Of a stretch of 50,765 nt of DNA, positions 34,370-43,841 are shown piece after piece (position 1 is the first letter of the stretch; each line of letters begins with the position of its first letter). The DNA lies in contig CAMQRS010000007.1 of the NCBI GenBank assembly GCA_947036815.1, positions 1-50,765 of the forward strand, in the 5' to 3' direction. The translations under genes and the position numbers were made by a program. The notes below the pieces were generated by a model. It searched no databases, was not told the origin of the DNA, and worked only from the letters and a program-made list of their open reading frames with translations. The DNA comes from an uncultured Erysipelotrichaceae bacterium (GTDB lineage Bacteria > Bacillota_I > Bacilli_A > Erysipelotrichales > Erysipelotrichaceae).

Positions 34370-35311
34370 ATGAAAAATATGGTAATTTGTGGATTGGGTT
34401 ATATTAGTGCTCGTGTTGCACAAGGTTGTGTATTAGCAAACAATATGAATATGTATGGTTTTGTTAGTAGTGATGAAAGTAAAGCATTGGCGTACAAAGA
34501 AAAGTATCATGCACAAAAAATATTTAATACGTATGAGGATATGTACCAAGATGATAAGGTTGATGTTGTCTATCTAGCAACTCCTAATCATGTGCATTAT
34601 GAACAAGTGATGGAATGCTTGAAGCATAAGAAACATGTGATATGTGAGAAACCTTTCGTAGCAACAGAACATGAAATTATAGCTTTATTTGCCTACGCTA
34701 AACAACAAAATTTATTTTTAATGGAAGCTGAAAAAACATTCTTCTCTCCGCTTTTATTAGCCATCAGAGACAAAATAAAAACAGGGGTTATTGGAGAAGT
34801 GTATCATATCCAAGCGGACTATAATTATGATGTTCGTAAGTTAAATTATCCGGATACTCACTGGGTATTTAAAGAAAATGGAGGATGTGCATTGGATGTA
34901 GGAGTATATCCTATTTGTTTTGCCCACTTCTTCGCTAATGCCAATGTAATCTCTTCTCAGGGACTTAAAAGGATGTATGAAGATTATACTTGTGACTTCA
35001 TGTATCAAGCGCTAATACAGTATGACAACGGAATAAGTGCAAGTGTAAAGAGTAGTTGGTTGCAAGACCTTCCATTAAAGGGATTTGGTCATATTTATGG
35101 AACAGAAGGGTATATCGAAGTACCTCAATATTGGAAAGATAATAAAGCAACGATATATAGTGACAAAGGGAAAGAATCGATAGAAATAGAAATATTAAGT
35201 GATTTCTGTGGAGAAATAGAACATGTGGCTACTTGTATTGAACAAGGGTTACTACAAAGTCCTATCTTAAGTGAAGCTATGTCACTACAAATATTAAAAG
35301 TAATAGAATAA
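34370..35311 (+). CDS. Gfo/Idh/MocA-family oxidoreductase
   Basis: 313 residues. N-terminal Rossmann domain starting MVICGLGYISARVAQG, with VDVVYLATPNHVHYEQVMECLKHKKHVICEKPF carrying the conserved E-K-P motif near 98-100. The C-terminal substrate domain includes GGCALDVGVYPICFA (the G-x-x-x-D-V/I-G-x-Y/H-x family motif). Oxidises or reduces a sugar or sugar derivative with NAD(P). AGGAGAAG precedes the start and a TATAAT lies near 34339, so it has its own promoter after the nanE terminator. Confidence 0.88.
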   Translation: MKNMVICGLGYISARVAQGCVLANNMNMYGFVSSDESKALAYKEKYHAQKIFNTYEDMYQDDKVDVVYLATPNHVHYEQVMECLKHKKHVICEKPFVATEHEIIALFAYAKQQNLFLMEAEKTFFSPLLLAIRDKIKTGVIGEVYHIQADYNYDVRKLNYPDTHWVFKENGGCALDVGVYPICFAHFFANANVISSQGLKRMYEDYTCDFMYQALIQYDNGISASVKSSWLQDLPLKGFGHIYGTEGYIEVPQYWKDNKATIYSDKGKESIEIEILSDFCGEIEHVATCIEQGLLQSPILSEAMSLQILKVIE

Positions 35312-35313
35312 AA

Positions 35314-35343
35314 AAAGCCCGATACCTTAAGGTATCGGGCTTT
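35314..35343. terminator. Bidirectional terminator
   Basis: Perfect 13-bp stem AAAGCCCGATACC/GGTATCGGGCTTT, loop TTAA, between convergent genes. Confidence 0.9.
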
Positions 35344-35347
35344 AGTC

Positions 35348-36022
35348 CTATACTAAACTAGTTCTTCCGTATGCTTTTTTCCAATCTGCTGTAAATGCAT
35401 CTACTGCAGTATCAGTTGCAGGATGATTCATCATATTTGTTAATACATCAGTTGGTACAGTAACTGCTTGAATTCCGTTTTCAATTAATTTGTGTACTTG
35501 ATCTGTATTTTTGAAAGAAGCAGCAACAATTTTTGCTTCCATCATATTTATATCAAGCATGTTTTGTAGCGCGATTGTGTTTGCTACACCATCACCAAAG
35601 TTACACATACGATTTACGTAAGGAGCTAATGCATCAGCACCAGATAAAGCAGCTAAGAATCCTTGTTCTGCTGTATAAATAGCAGTAGCTAATACTTTAA
35701 TTCCTAATTTTTTGATTTCTTTAATAGCTTTTAAACCTTCATTTGATACTGGTACTTTTACATACATACGTTCTGGGTTATCTTTACGTAATGAAGCGAT
35801 ATATTTAGCTTCTTCTACGATATCAGCACATGTTGTACTTAATACTTGTACATATAAATCTTGTTCATCATTTAAGATTGCTAATATTTCATTTACTACT
35901 ACATTAAAATCTTTCCCACTTTTTGTGATGATAGAAGGGTTTGTAGTTACCCCGTCTAAAGTTAAGTATTCATTAAAGTATGCAATTGCTTGTGTGTCAG
36001 CTGTGTCTAAGATTAATTCCAT
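35348..36022 (-). CDS. FSA/TalC-type aldolase (transaldolase-like)
   Basis: 224 residues, the short-transaldolase length of fructose-6-phosphate aldolases. MELILDTADTQAI at the start, TTNPSIITKSG near 26-36, Schiff-base Lys89 in MYVKVPVS, and ATAIYTAEQGFLAALSGADALAPYVNRM. The start at 36022 is chosen for GGAGGAAATAAC just upstream. Third gene of the glycyl radical enzyme operon, 17 nt after the activase. It would split a keto-sugar phosphate into glyceraldehyde 3-phosphate and a three-carbon ketone. Confidence 0.92.
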   Translation of the reverse strand: MELILDTADTQAIAYFNEYLTLDGVTTNPSIITKSGKDFNVVVNEILAILNDEQDLYVQVLSTTCADIVEEAKYIASLRKDNPERMYVKVPVSNEGLKAIKEIKKLGIKVLATAIYTAEQGFLAALSGADALAPYVNRMCNFGDGVANTIALQNMLDINMMEAKIVAASFKNTDQVHKLIENGIQAVTVPTDVLTNMMNHPATDTAVDAFTADWKKAYGRTSLV

Positions 36023-36039
36023 GTTATTTCCTCCTTGAA

Positions 36040-36876
36040 TTAATTTCCATAAATACATGCGTTAATATTTGCATCTATGAATGTTTGTCTAATATCCTCT
36101 ACTATTTTATCATTAATTGGCTTCGCATCATATAAAGAATAAGATAAGTTTAAGCTTTTATATTTAGACTCACCTAAATTATGATATGGCAATAAATGAA
36201 CTTCTTTAAGTCCTACTTCATGCATAAATGAAATAATTCCAGTTATGTTTTCACTTGAATCAGTGTAAGTAGGAACGATTGGTATGCGTATAATAATTTC
36301 AGCATTTAAATGTATTAATTGCTTTATATTTTCTTTTACTTTATGAATGTCTATTCCTAATACTTCTTTTGCTTTTTGTGGATTCATAATCTTTAAATCA
36401 ATTAGAAATCTATCGCAAAGTTTTGCCCATGCATGTATCTGTTCTATATCTAATGCCAAAGTAGACTCAATGGCAGTATGCAAGTTTTGTTTTTTGCATG
36501 CACTTAGTAGTTCTAAGGCTGCTACTTGTTGAAGTAATACTTCACCACCGGATAAGGTGATACCACCATTACTAGTTTCATAAAATACTTTATCTCTTAT
36601 TAATACATCCATGATTTCATCAATTGTTTTATGTTCACCAATCATGCTCTTTGCCTTGGTAGGACAATCTTCCACAGCACTTGTACAAACGCCATTTGCT
36701 AAGCTACATTGGATACATAGACTCTTTTTAAACATGAGTTGGGGATGTACACTTAATGATTCTGGATTGCAGCACCAAGGGCATCTAAATGGACAACCTT
36801 TAAAGAATACAATACTGCGGATTCCACCACCATCATGTAGACTGTAGCGTTGTATATTAAAGATGCTTGCGTTCAT
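36040..36876 (-). CDS. Glycyl radical enzyme activase (radical SAM)
   Basis: 278 residues. Uses SAM to install the glycyl radical in its partner. The cluster motif C-x3-C-x2-C is Cys28, Cys32, Cys35 in GCPFRCPWCC. An insert with CIQCSLANGVC and EDCP (about 54-72) provides extra Cys, as in dehydratase-type activases but with room for one auxiliary cluster rather than two (my reading). GGITLSGGEVLLQ is the SAM-binding GGE region. Its start overlaps the upstream stop by one base (TAATG), so the two are coupled. Confidence 0.93.
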   Translation of the reverse strand: MNASIFNIQRYSLHDGGGIRSIVFFKGCPFRCPWCCNPESLSVHPQLMFKKSLCIQCSLANGVCTSAVEDCPTKAKSMIGEHKTIDEIMDVLIRDKVFYETSNGGITLSGGEVLLQQVAALELLSACKKQNLHTAIESTLALDIEQIHAWAKLCDRFLIDLKIMNPQKAKEVLGIDIHKVKENIKQLIHLNAEIIIRIPIVPTYTDSSENITGIISFMHEVGLKEVHLLPYHNLGESKYKSLNLSYSLYDAKPINDKIVEDIRQTFIDANINACIYGN

Positions 36877-39140
36877 TATAAGGTATGCTCACTACGATTG
36901 ATAATATCGTCTTGAATTGCTTTACTTAATTCAGTAAACATAGCACTATATCCAGCCACACGAATGACTAAGTCACGATGTTTTTCAGGGTTGTTTTGGG
37001 CATCAATTAATGTTTGTTTTGATTGTACATTAAATTGAATGTGTTGAATATCTAGTTGATTGAATGCTTTGATGTAGGCAACTAGTTTTTCTAATCCACT
37101 ATCATTTTCTAATACAGAAGGAGAAAACTTAATATTTAGTAAGCTTCCGTTACTTGTTAAGTAGTTATCTAATTTACTAACGCTTTTTAATGATGCCGTT
37201 GGTCCATTCACGTCTCTACTTACCATGGGAGATAACCCACCATCTGCTAGTTGTTCTTTTGCTTTTCTTCCATCTGGTGTGGCATTTACTGCTTCTCCTA
37301 AAGGAATGTGTGCACTCACTGTATAAGATCCAGGTTGGAAGTATCCACCACGTGGGTTTTTATACTTAGCAACTTCTTCACAATAATACGTTAATAGTTC
37401 ACTTCCTAAGAAATCTACTTCATCATTGTCGTTTCCATACTTATCATATTGGTGAATGAAGGTTTGTCTCATTTTTTCATTTCCTTCATAATTCGTATCT
37501 AATAACTCCATTAATTGTTCATACGTTAATTTTTCTTCTTCAAATACTGCTTTCTTAATCACGTATAATGAATCACTTAAGTTTGGACAACCAATTCCTT
37601 GTACTCCAGAGAAATTATAGATCGTACCACCTTCACTACAGTCTTTAGCGTTGTCTATACAACCATCCATAAATGTAGATAAGAAAGGAGTCGGTGCAAC
37701 ATTTGCATGACAACTATCACATAGGTTACTACCTTCTACCATATAGTTAACATAGGTTGTGATTGTTGCTTTAATAGAAGCTTTTAATTCTTCATAATTC
37801 GTATATGTCTTTTGGTGCATACTCACTTCTAAGCATTTTAGTAGATTAAACATTGCGATATCATGTAATCCATACATCTTGTGAGGAATAGATAATTCTA
37901 CACATCCGACAACCCCGTAATCATTGGCGTCTTCTAAACTGATATTACGATTTCTGAATGATTTGATATTTACTTCATCAGAGAATAGTTGAGGTAATCC
38001 ATTACCTAAACGTACCATTTCAGATGCCAACATTAATAAGTCATGTGGTGATTGTTTAGATACACGCACACTTAAATTTGGTTGTGGTAATTGAATGTCT
38101 TCGTGAAGACGTAATAATTTATAACTAAGTGGATTCGTTGCATCAATACCTGCTTTATTTATTCCCGAAATCATCATTGTGTAACCACTAGGGAAACCAG
38201 CGAAGAACTTAGCACTTTCTTTACTACGAATAAATACGATTGTATTCATTTTTAAGTATAAATTTTGTAGTAATACGGCATTGAATTCATTTTCTTCATA
38301 GAAATCAAGCATGTATTGATCGAATCTTCCGATTGAAATACTACTTGCATTACTTTCATGTTGTAAGATTAAACATTGCATCCAAAATAGTTGAATTGCT
38401 TCATATAAATTGGTAGGAACACCCGTTGCAATGTGTTCTAAGTTAGTAATCATTACTTGTAATTCTTGTATTCTTTGTACATCAGTAGTCGAGTTTAGTT
38501 CTTGTTCCACAAATGTTTTATTTCTTAGGATATATTGGATACTTGCTTCTACTGTAATTTTTGAAGCTTGTAGGAAATGATTGGTAGGTTTTTGTTCCAA
38601 CTGCTTATTCACTTTATCAAGCATTCCTTGAAATCCAATTTTTAATAATATTTCATAATCAGGAATAATGTGTCCTTGACCCTTGTCGGTTTGATTGATT
38701 GCGAATATTCTAGTTTTAGTTGCTTCAACTACCTCGTCGCTTACTCTTGCTTGGTAGTAATCTTTTAAAGAACGAGAAGCCCAATAAGGATATAGTTCAT
38801 TTTTAAATATTTCTTTATCTTTTGTAGAGAATATGAATTTATCTTGATCTCTAGTTTCAAACTGTTCAATTTCATCTAAAATCCAATACGGACTCATTTC
38901 TGGTGAAATAACTCCAGCTCTCGGTGTCTTCGTACGGTTTCCAACAATTAAATCTTGAGTATCTAATGTTAGTTCGTGATTTTCTAAGATATGTCTTATT
39001 GCTTTAGCACGTCGAATTAAGACATGCTCACCTTCGGTAGTCTTGTAACTTTGCGTATATAATACTGCTCTTTCAATACTTACTTGTCTTGGTTTACTTA
39101 ATAACTCTTCTTTATAGGTTTGTAATCTAGTTGATAACAT
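36876..39140 (-). CDS. Glycyl radical enzyme (PflD/YbiW-like C-O lyase or dehydratase)
   Basis: 754 residues, shorter than dehydratases such as CutC. Thiyl Cys413 lies in VVGCVELS, a G-C-x-E motif with Glu415 that marks dehydratase-like rather than pyruvate formate-lyase (C-C) enzymes. The radical site is Gly730 in RVAGYSA near the C-terminus. The neighbours (activase, FSA-type aldolase) match E. coli pflDC-fsaB and ybiWY-fsaA. I recall recent work assigning PflD/YbiW to ring opening of 1,5-anhydroglucitol-6-phosphate to 1-deoxyfructose-6-phosphate, which FSA then splits; that is the leading hypothesis. Oxygen-sensitive chemistry implies anaerobic growth. AGGAGG upstream; divergent from a DeoR regulator. 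Confidence 0.9.
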   Translation of the reverse strand: MLSTRLQTYKEELLSKPRQVSIERAVLYTQSYKTTEGEHVLIRRAKAIRHILENHELTLDTQDLIVGNRTKTPRAGVISPEMSPYWILDEIEQFETRDQDKFIFSTKDKEIFKNELYPYWASRSLKDYYQARVSDEVVEATKTRIFAINQTDKGQGHIIPDYEILLKIGFQGMLDKVNKQLEQKPTNHFLQASKITVEASIQYILRNKTFVEQELNSTTDVQRIQELQVMITNLEHIATGVPTNLYEAIQLFWMQCLILQHESNASSISIGRFDQYMLDFYEENEFNAVLLQNLYLKMNTIVFIRSKESAKFFAGFPSGYTMMISGINKAGIDATNPLSYKLLRLHEDIQLPQPNLSVRVSKQSPHDLLMLASEMVRLGNGLPQLFSDEVNIKSFRNRNISLEDANDYGVVGCVELSIPHKMYGLHDIAMFNLLKCLEVSMHQKTYTNYEELKASIKATITTYVNYMVEGSNLCDSCHANVAPTPFLSTFMDGCIDNAKDCSEGGTIYNFSGVQGIGCPNLSDSLYVIKKAVFEEEKLTYEQLMELLDTNYEGNEKMRQTFIHQYDKYGNDNDEVDFLGSELLTYYCEEVAKYKNPRGGYFQPGSYTVSAHIPLGEAVNATPDGRKAKEQLADGGLSPMVSRDVNGPTASLKSVSKLDNYLTSNGSLLNIKFSPSVLENDSGLEKLVAYIKAFNQLDIQHIQFNVQSKQTLIDAQNNPEKHRDLVIRVAGYSAMFTELSKAIQDDIINRSEHTL

Positions 39141-39159
39141 AATAACCTCCTATTGTTCT

Positions 39160-39251
39160 TTATTATTTTATATCGTTTCGTATTGTTTTGCAATGATTTT
39201 TATTAAATTTTATTGTTTCTTCTTAGTGTTTCTTATATAATGTAAGAGAAA
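39160..39251. promoter_or_regulatory. Shared control region of the GRE operon and DeoR gene
   Basis: Three GAAAC elements on the minus strand (39179-39175, 39219-39215, 39232-39228) lie in an AT-rich spacer between divergent genes. DeoR-family operators often contain repeated GAAA-type elements, so these are candidate sites. TATAAT at about 39236-39241 is the probable -10 of the DeoR gene. Confidence 0.4.
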
Positions 39252-39263
39252 GTGGTGATTTTA

Positions 39264-40037
39264 ATGTTTACTAGTGAAAGACATGAAATAATAATCAATA
39301 AATTAAAAGAAGATAAAAAAGTAAAAGTGAAGGAATTAAGCGAACTTTTTAGCGTGAGTGAAGATTGCATTCGTAAAGACCTTCGATTACTAGAAAAAGA
39401 AAATAGATTGAAACGTACGTATGGTGGAGCCATACCGTGTGAGACTAATAAGTTTGTTTTTCGTAGTGTTTTTGAAAGAAGAAACTTGGATGTAGCGACA
39501 AAGGAGCGAATTGCGATACTTGCCTATGATCAAATTGAAGTAGGAGATACCATCTTTCTAGATGTATCAACAACGAACATCTGTTTAGCTAAGTTAATTG
39601 CTAGCGGAGATAAACCTTGCATGGTTATATCGAATATGTTTGATATCTTACAAATACTAGCTGGATGTCCCAATGTTGGTATATTAGGAACCGGTGGAGA
39701 AGTAAGTAAGGAATTAAATGCTTTTGTAGGAAGTATGAGTGTCGATGTATTATCTAAATATTATTTTGATAAAGTATTTATTGGAAGTACAGGAATAGAC
39801 TTTAATACTCTATATTCAACGACATTTGATGTTAATGATGGGGTTGTGAAGGCTAAAGCGGTTGAAAATGCAAAGAAATCATATTTAGTGATGGAAAGTG
39901 TGAAGTTTGATGCAATCGGAACGTATAAATGTATCTCTATTGAAGAAGTTGATTATATAATAAGTGAAGCGTATCCTGCTTCTACTAAAATAGAAGCACT
40001 TAAAAAAGTAGGAGTACAAGTACTCGCAGAAAAGTAG
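39264..40037 (+). CDS. DeoR-family transcriptional regulator
   Basis: 257 residues. N-terminal HTH (about 1-55): SERHEIIINKLKEDKKVKVKELSE..., with SVSEDCIRKDLRLLEKENRLKRTYGGA, the canonical DeoR motif. The C-terminal sugar-phosphate-binding domain (about 75-235) has IFLDVSTTNICLA and GTGGEVSKELNAFVG. The start at 39264 is preferred because AAGTGGTG can serve as binding site; an in-frame GTG at 39252 is possible. Divergent from the glycyl radical operon, it probably represses it until a sugar phosphate binds. Confidence 0.9.
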   Translation: MFTSERHEIIINKLKEDKKVKVKELSELFSVSEDCIRKDLRLLEKENRLKRTYGGAIPCETNKFVFRSVFERRNLDVATKERIAILAYDQIEVGDTIFLDVSTTNICLAKLIASGDKPCMVISNMFDILQILAGCPNVGILGTGGEVSKELNAFVGSMSVDVLSKYYFDKVFIGSTGIDFNTLYSTTFDVNDGVVKAKAVENAKKSYLVMESVKFDAIGTYKCISIEEVDYIISEAYPASTKIEALKKVGVQVLAEK

Positions 40038-40148
40038 ATAAGGGATTATAGGTATTAAAAAATATCAGTTCATTGCCAGTCAAAAATTTATGATTGAGTC
40101 AGGAATGGAAACGTACACTGTAGTCGAATAGGGCTATCAATAATAAAG

Positions 40149-40178
40149 AAAGCGATGCATTCATTTGCATCGCTTTTT
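40149..40178. terminator. Bidirectional terminator
   Basis: AAAGCGATGC(A)/(T)GCATCGCTTT followed by T, between the DeoR and adenosyltransferase genes. Confidence 0.8.
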
Positions 40179-40692
40179 AATATTCAATTCCTTTTCTAGC
40201 TGCTATTCCTTTTTGATACGGGTGCTTAATACATTGAAATTGTGTATAGTAGTCAACGACATCCACTAACTCCTGTTCCACTTGGTGTGCAGTAATAATT
40301 ACTTCTACATGACTAGGTTTATGTTTAATAAGATGAATTAAATCACTTAATTCTAATAGGTTCAGTTGTATCGCATCCATAATTTCATCCAATACAAGGC
40401 AATCTACTTCGTGTATTGTTTTCGTTGCTTGATTCCATAATTGTTGTTGCTTCAAAGTAAATTCTTGTTTTTCTTGCTCGTTCATTTGAACATAAAATTT
40501 ATTACTCATTTGACTAGTGTGAATTTGAATAGGTTGCGTCCTTAGAAAATTAATTTCACTACTCGTTCCATCTTTTAAAAATTGAAATAAAGCAACGTTC
40601 TTTTGAATTGCTAATTGTCTTATGATTAAACCAATAGCTGCTGTTGTTTTTCCTTTACCATCGCCACTATATAAATGTACATATCCTTGCAT
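40177..40692 (-). CDS. Cob(I)alamin adenosyltransferase (CobA/BtuR type)
   Basis: 171 residues. P-loop GDGKGKTT at 10-17 in YVHLYSGDGKGKTTAAIGLI, then LVLDEIMDAI and EVIITAHQVEQELVDVVDYYTQ, all typical of the CobA/CobO/BtuR family that attaches the adenosyl group to corrinoids. The final sequence HPYQKGIAARKGIEY is the conserved family ending. No other cobalamin gene or B12 riboswitch is in the window, so it probably serves salvage of imported corrinoid. Confidence 0.92.
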   Translation of the reverse strand: MQGYVHLYSGDGKGKTTAAIGLIIRQLAIQKNVALFQFLKDGTSSEINFLRTQPIQIHTSQMSNKFYVQMNEQEKQEFTLKQQQLWNQATKTIHEVDCLVLDEIMDAIQLNLLELSDLIHLIKHKPSHVEVIITAHQVEQELVDVVDYYTQFQCIKHPYQKGIAARKGIEY

Positions 40693-40779
40693 TTGTTACC
40701 TCACTTACGTTTTCTCCATTATATCATGATAAAAATAATATTTTATTGTATAATAATAAAAAAGAAAGCGAGATATATA

Positions 40780-41997
40780 ATGAATGTAACTAACACTTTT
40801 TTAAAGTATGTAACGATAGATACGGAATCTGATGCGCACAGTACGCAAACTCCGAGTACAAGTAAGCAATTTGATTTAGCTAATGTATTAGTAGAAGAAA
40901 TGAAGTCATTGGGAATTGAAGATGCGTATGTAGACACGTATGGTATTGTCTATGGGACGATTGCATCTAATGTGGATACACCTTGTGATACAATAGGATT
41001 TATCGCTCATATGGATACTAGTCCTGACATGAGTGGAAAAAACATTAAGCCAAGAATAATTGAGCAGTATGATGGGAATGAAATAGTGCTAAATGAAGCA
41101 TTAGATATTCGTATGGATGCAACAATGTTTGATAATCTAAACGACCATGTCGGTCAAGATTTAATTGTTACCGATGGTACAACTTTACTAGGAGCAGATG
41201 ACAAAGCAGGAATTGCTGAGATTATGTGTATGTGCGCCTATGTGATGGAGCATGATATTCCCCATGGAACAATTAAAATCGCATTTACTCCAGATGAAGA
41301 AGTAGGAAGAGGTACGGATCACTTCGATGTAGAAGCATTTGGTGCAGATTATGCATATACAGTAGATGGCAGTGATATCGAAAGTATAGATTATGAAAAC
41401 TTTAATGCAGCTAGCGCATTGATTGATATACAAGGAAGTAGTATACATCCCGGAGATGCAAAACATAAGATGGTAAATGCGAGTGAACTAGCAATGGAAT
41501 TTCATTCATTATTGCCAACTAAAGATCATCCTGCTCTAACGCAAGGATATGAAGGATTCAATCACTTGACATATGTTCAAGGAGAGTGTGAAGCAGCTAA
41601 AATGGAATATATTATACGTAATCATGATACAAACTTGTTCGCAAAACAAAAAGAAGACTTTATGTTGATTGCAGATTTTTTAAATAAAAAATACGGTTCG
41701 AATACAATAACATTAAGCATAGAAGATAGTTATGCAAATATGGCTGATTTAGTACGTACTAAAATCGAAATTGTTGAAAAAGTAGAAGAAGCGATGAAAC
41801 AATTAGGAATGAATCCAAAAAACACTCCCATACGAGGTGGTACAGATGGTGCTAGATTGACATATGCAGGTTTATTGTGTCCGAATATCGGTACAGGAGG
41901 ATTTAACTTCCATGGAAAATATGAATTTATTAGTATTCAGTCTATGGAGAAAATAGTTAAGTTATTAGTTAAAATAGTAGAAAACAATACTATATAA
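40780..41997 (+). CDS. pepT: Peptidase T (tripeptidase)
   Basis: 405 residues, normal for PepT, an M20-family Zn aminotripeptidase. Metal ligands and catalytic residues: IAHMDTSPD, LGADDKAG, TPDEEVGRG (Glu-Glu), AYTVDGSDIE and the C-terminal NFHGKYEFI. RGGTDGARLTYAGLLCPN is also characteristic. The start at 40780 is chosen by family alignment (MNVTNTFLKYVTIDTESD); in-frame codons back to 40675 run through the divergent promoter region. The methyltransferase follows by 10 nt. Confidence 0.95.
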   Translation: MNVTNTFLKYVTIDTESDAHSTQTPSTSKQFDLANVLVEEMKSLGIEDAYVDTYGIVYGTIASNVDTPCDTIGFIAHMDTSPDMSGKNIKPRIIEQYDGNEIVLNEALDIRMDATMFDNLNDHVGQDLIVTDGTTLLGADDKAGIAEIMCMCAYVMEHDIPHGTIKIAFTPDEEVGRGTDHFDVEAFGADYAYTVDGSDIESIDYENFNAASALIDIQGSSIHPGDAKHKMVNASELAMEFHSLLPTKDHPALTQGYEGFNHLTYVQGECEAAKMEYIIRNHDTNLFAKQKEDFMLIADFLNKKYGSNTITLSIEDSYANMADLVRTKIEIVEKVEEAMKQLGMNPKNTPIRGGTDGARLTYAGLLCPNIGTGGFNFHGKYEFISIQSMEKIVKLLVKIVENNTI

Positions 41998-42007
41998 AGG
42001 AGAATAT

Positions 42008-43156
42008 ATGAAGGTAGTTCTAGAAGAAATAATACATAATAATATTGATAAGGTAATTCTTTCTAATCCAAAAAGTAAAGAGTCTCAATATAAAAAAATA
42101 GTAATAAGAAAAATAATGTTGAAAGAAGAAATATATTATCAATTTGAAATGTTTACTCAAACACAAGCTTTTCATGAAAACGTAACCGAAAGAGATTGTT
42201 TACATAAATTAGAGATATATTTAACAGAGATGTTTAAACAATGTGATGCCTATACAGAAGTAAAAAACTATGTAATAAAAATTAGTAAAAAAGGAAAAAT
42301 GATGGTTTCAAGTAAACAAGTAAGTGCTCCTAAAGTGTTAGAAGTTAAAGACCATAATAAAAAGAAAAAGTATATCTTAGAAGAAGGTAGTTATATTGCT
42401 CCTTTGTATGATTTAAATATTTTCACAAAAGAAGGTAAAATTGTTCAATCAATGTATGATAAATATAAGCAAATCAATCGGTTTATAGAAATGATAGATG
42501 ATTGCATTACTCCAGATATGACAAAGTTGAATATCATTGACTTTGGATGTGGAAAAAGTTATTTAACATTCATTCTGTATTATTATTTAGTTGAAATCAA
42601 AAAAATAGAAGTACGTATGATTGGATTAGACTTAAAAGAAGAAGTAATTAAAAATTGTAACGCAATCGCTGAAAAGTATGGTTATGAAAATTTAGCATTT
42701 GAAGTGGGAGATATCAATGGATATCAATGTGATTTTGATGTAGATATGGTGATTTCTTTACATGCATGTGATACGGCAACGGATCATGCCTTATATAATG
42801 CGATTACATGGAATGCGAAAATTATATTTTCTGTTCCTTGTTGTCAACATGAGGTGAATGCACAAATTCAAAGTGATGAATTCTCAATCTTGACTAAGTA
42901 TGGATTATTAAAGGAACGACTATCATCTATTATGACAGATGAAATACGTGCTAATTTACTAGAAACACAATCTTATAAAGTGCAAGTATTAGAATTTATT
43001 GATATTGCACATTCACCTAAAAATATCTTATTAAGATGTACGAAAAGCGATAAAATAACTGAATCAAAAAAAGAAAAAGCAAAACAGGAAGTGGAAACTT
43101 TGCTTCAACAATTTGGATTTAATCATACTTTGTATGATTTATTGTTTAAAAAATAA
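42008..43156 (+). CDS. SAM-dependent methyltransferase (Methyltransf_32-like)
   Basis: 382 residues. A ~165-residue N-terminal region of unknown role is followed by a class I methyltransferase domain: motif I IIDFGCGKSYLTF near 177-189, IGLDLKEEVIKNC, VISLHACDTATDHAL and SVPCCQHEVN. This combination matches, from memory, the Methyltransf_32 group found in Bacillota and eukaryotic homologues; RNA or small molecules are possible substrates. AAGGAG before the start. Cotranscribed with pepT by spacing. Confidence 0.8.
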   Translation: MKVVLEEIIHNNIDKVILSNPKSKESQYKKIVIRKIMLKEEIYYQFEMFTQTQAFHENVTERDCLHKLEIYLTEMFKQCDAYTEVKNYVIKISKKGKMMVSSKQVSAPKVLEVKDHNKKKKYILEEGSYIAPLYDLNIFTKEGKIVQSMYDKYKQINRFIEMIDDCITPDMTKLNIIDFGCGKSYLTFILYYYLVEIKKIEVRMIGLDLKEEVIKNCNAIAEKYGYENLAFEVGDINGYQCDFDVDMVISLHACDTATDHALYNAITWNAKIIFSVPCCQHEVNAQIQSDEFSILTKYGLLKERLSSIMTDEIRANLLETQSYKVQVLEFIDIAHSPKNILLRCTKSDKITESKKEKAKQEVETLLQQFGFNHTLYDLLFKK

Positions 43157-43321
43157 CGCTTATTGTTTATGTAATATATTTCATTTTTCTGTAACATTTT
43201 CAAGAAAATAAATGTAAATTGTTTTATTTTGAAACTATCTAAAATGCTCTTGAAAGACTAATTTTTAGTGTTATAATTGACAAAGGGAAACCTAATCTAT
43301 ATAAGAATAGAAGGAGAAAAT

Positions 43322-43639
43322 ATGAAAAAATTTAATTTAGGATTAGCATGTTTACTTTTAGCATTAGTTACAGGGTGTAGTGCTGCAAAAGTAAGTACAG
43401 AAGAAGGCGTTATTATAAGTGAAATAAACGAAGATGCAAAAACAATCGTTGTACACAATTATAAAGACGAAGATTCAGTAAAAACATTAGTATTAAGCGA
43501 TGAATTCAATATCGGATTATTTAGTGTTGGTAAATTAATGAAAGTTACTTACGAACATGAAGAAGATAAAACTGATGAAGGTGATTTAACAACCTTCACA
43601 TTCTGTAGTTCATACAGTCAATGTGGATTGGAAGAATAA
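43322..43639 (+). CDS. Small lipoprotein of unknown function
   Basis: 105 residues. Signal peptide MKKFNLGLACLLLALVTGC with a lipobox LVTGC; Cys19 would be lipidated. The mature part is acidic and mostly beta by pattern (EEGVIISEINEDAKTIVVHN) and has two Cys near the end (FCSSYSQC). The start at 43322 has GGAG upstream; an ATG at 43277 would bury the signal peptide. TATAAT at about 43272 gives it its own promoter. No family recognised. Confidence 0.75.
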   Translation: MKKFNLGLACLLLALVTGCSAAKVSTEEGVIISEINEDAKTIVVHNYKDEDSVKTLVLSDEFNIGLFSVGKLMKVTYEHEEDKTDEGDLTTFTFCSSYSQCGLEE

Positions 43640-43708
43640 TACCATAATTAACGGTTATTTAAATTCTAATATTAGTTGAGTGTAATCCATTACTAAATAG
43701 GATGTAAT

Positions 43709-43745
43709 AAAGATATGAAAATAGAAATATTTCCATATCTTTTTA
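43709..43745 (+). terminator. Terminator after lipoprotein gene
   Basis: AAGATATG/CATATCTT with inner AAATA/TATTT pairs, then T. Confidence 0.7.
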
Positions 43746-43801
43746 TTATGCGATTTTAATAAAATACAAGGATACGATATCTAAATAACGGATGTAAAAC
43801 T

Positions 43802-43830
43802 AAAAAAAAACTGAAACTTTCATTTCAGTT
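43802..43830 (-). terminator. Terminator of the tRNA-Arg genes
   Basis: On the minus strand, AACTGAAA/TTTCAGTT is followed by T9. Confidence 0.75.
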
Positions 43831-43841
43831 TAACTTTCAAT

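Noticed and set aside
40177-40692. B12 riboswitch near the cobalamin adenosyltransferase
   Set aside because: The space between this gene and pepT is under 90 bp and lacks the conserved B12-box.
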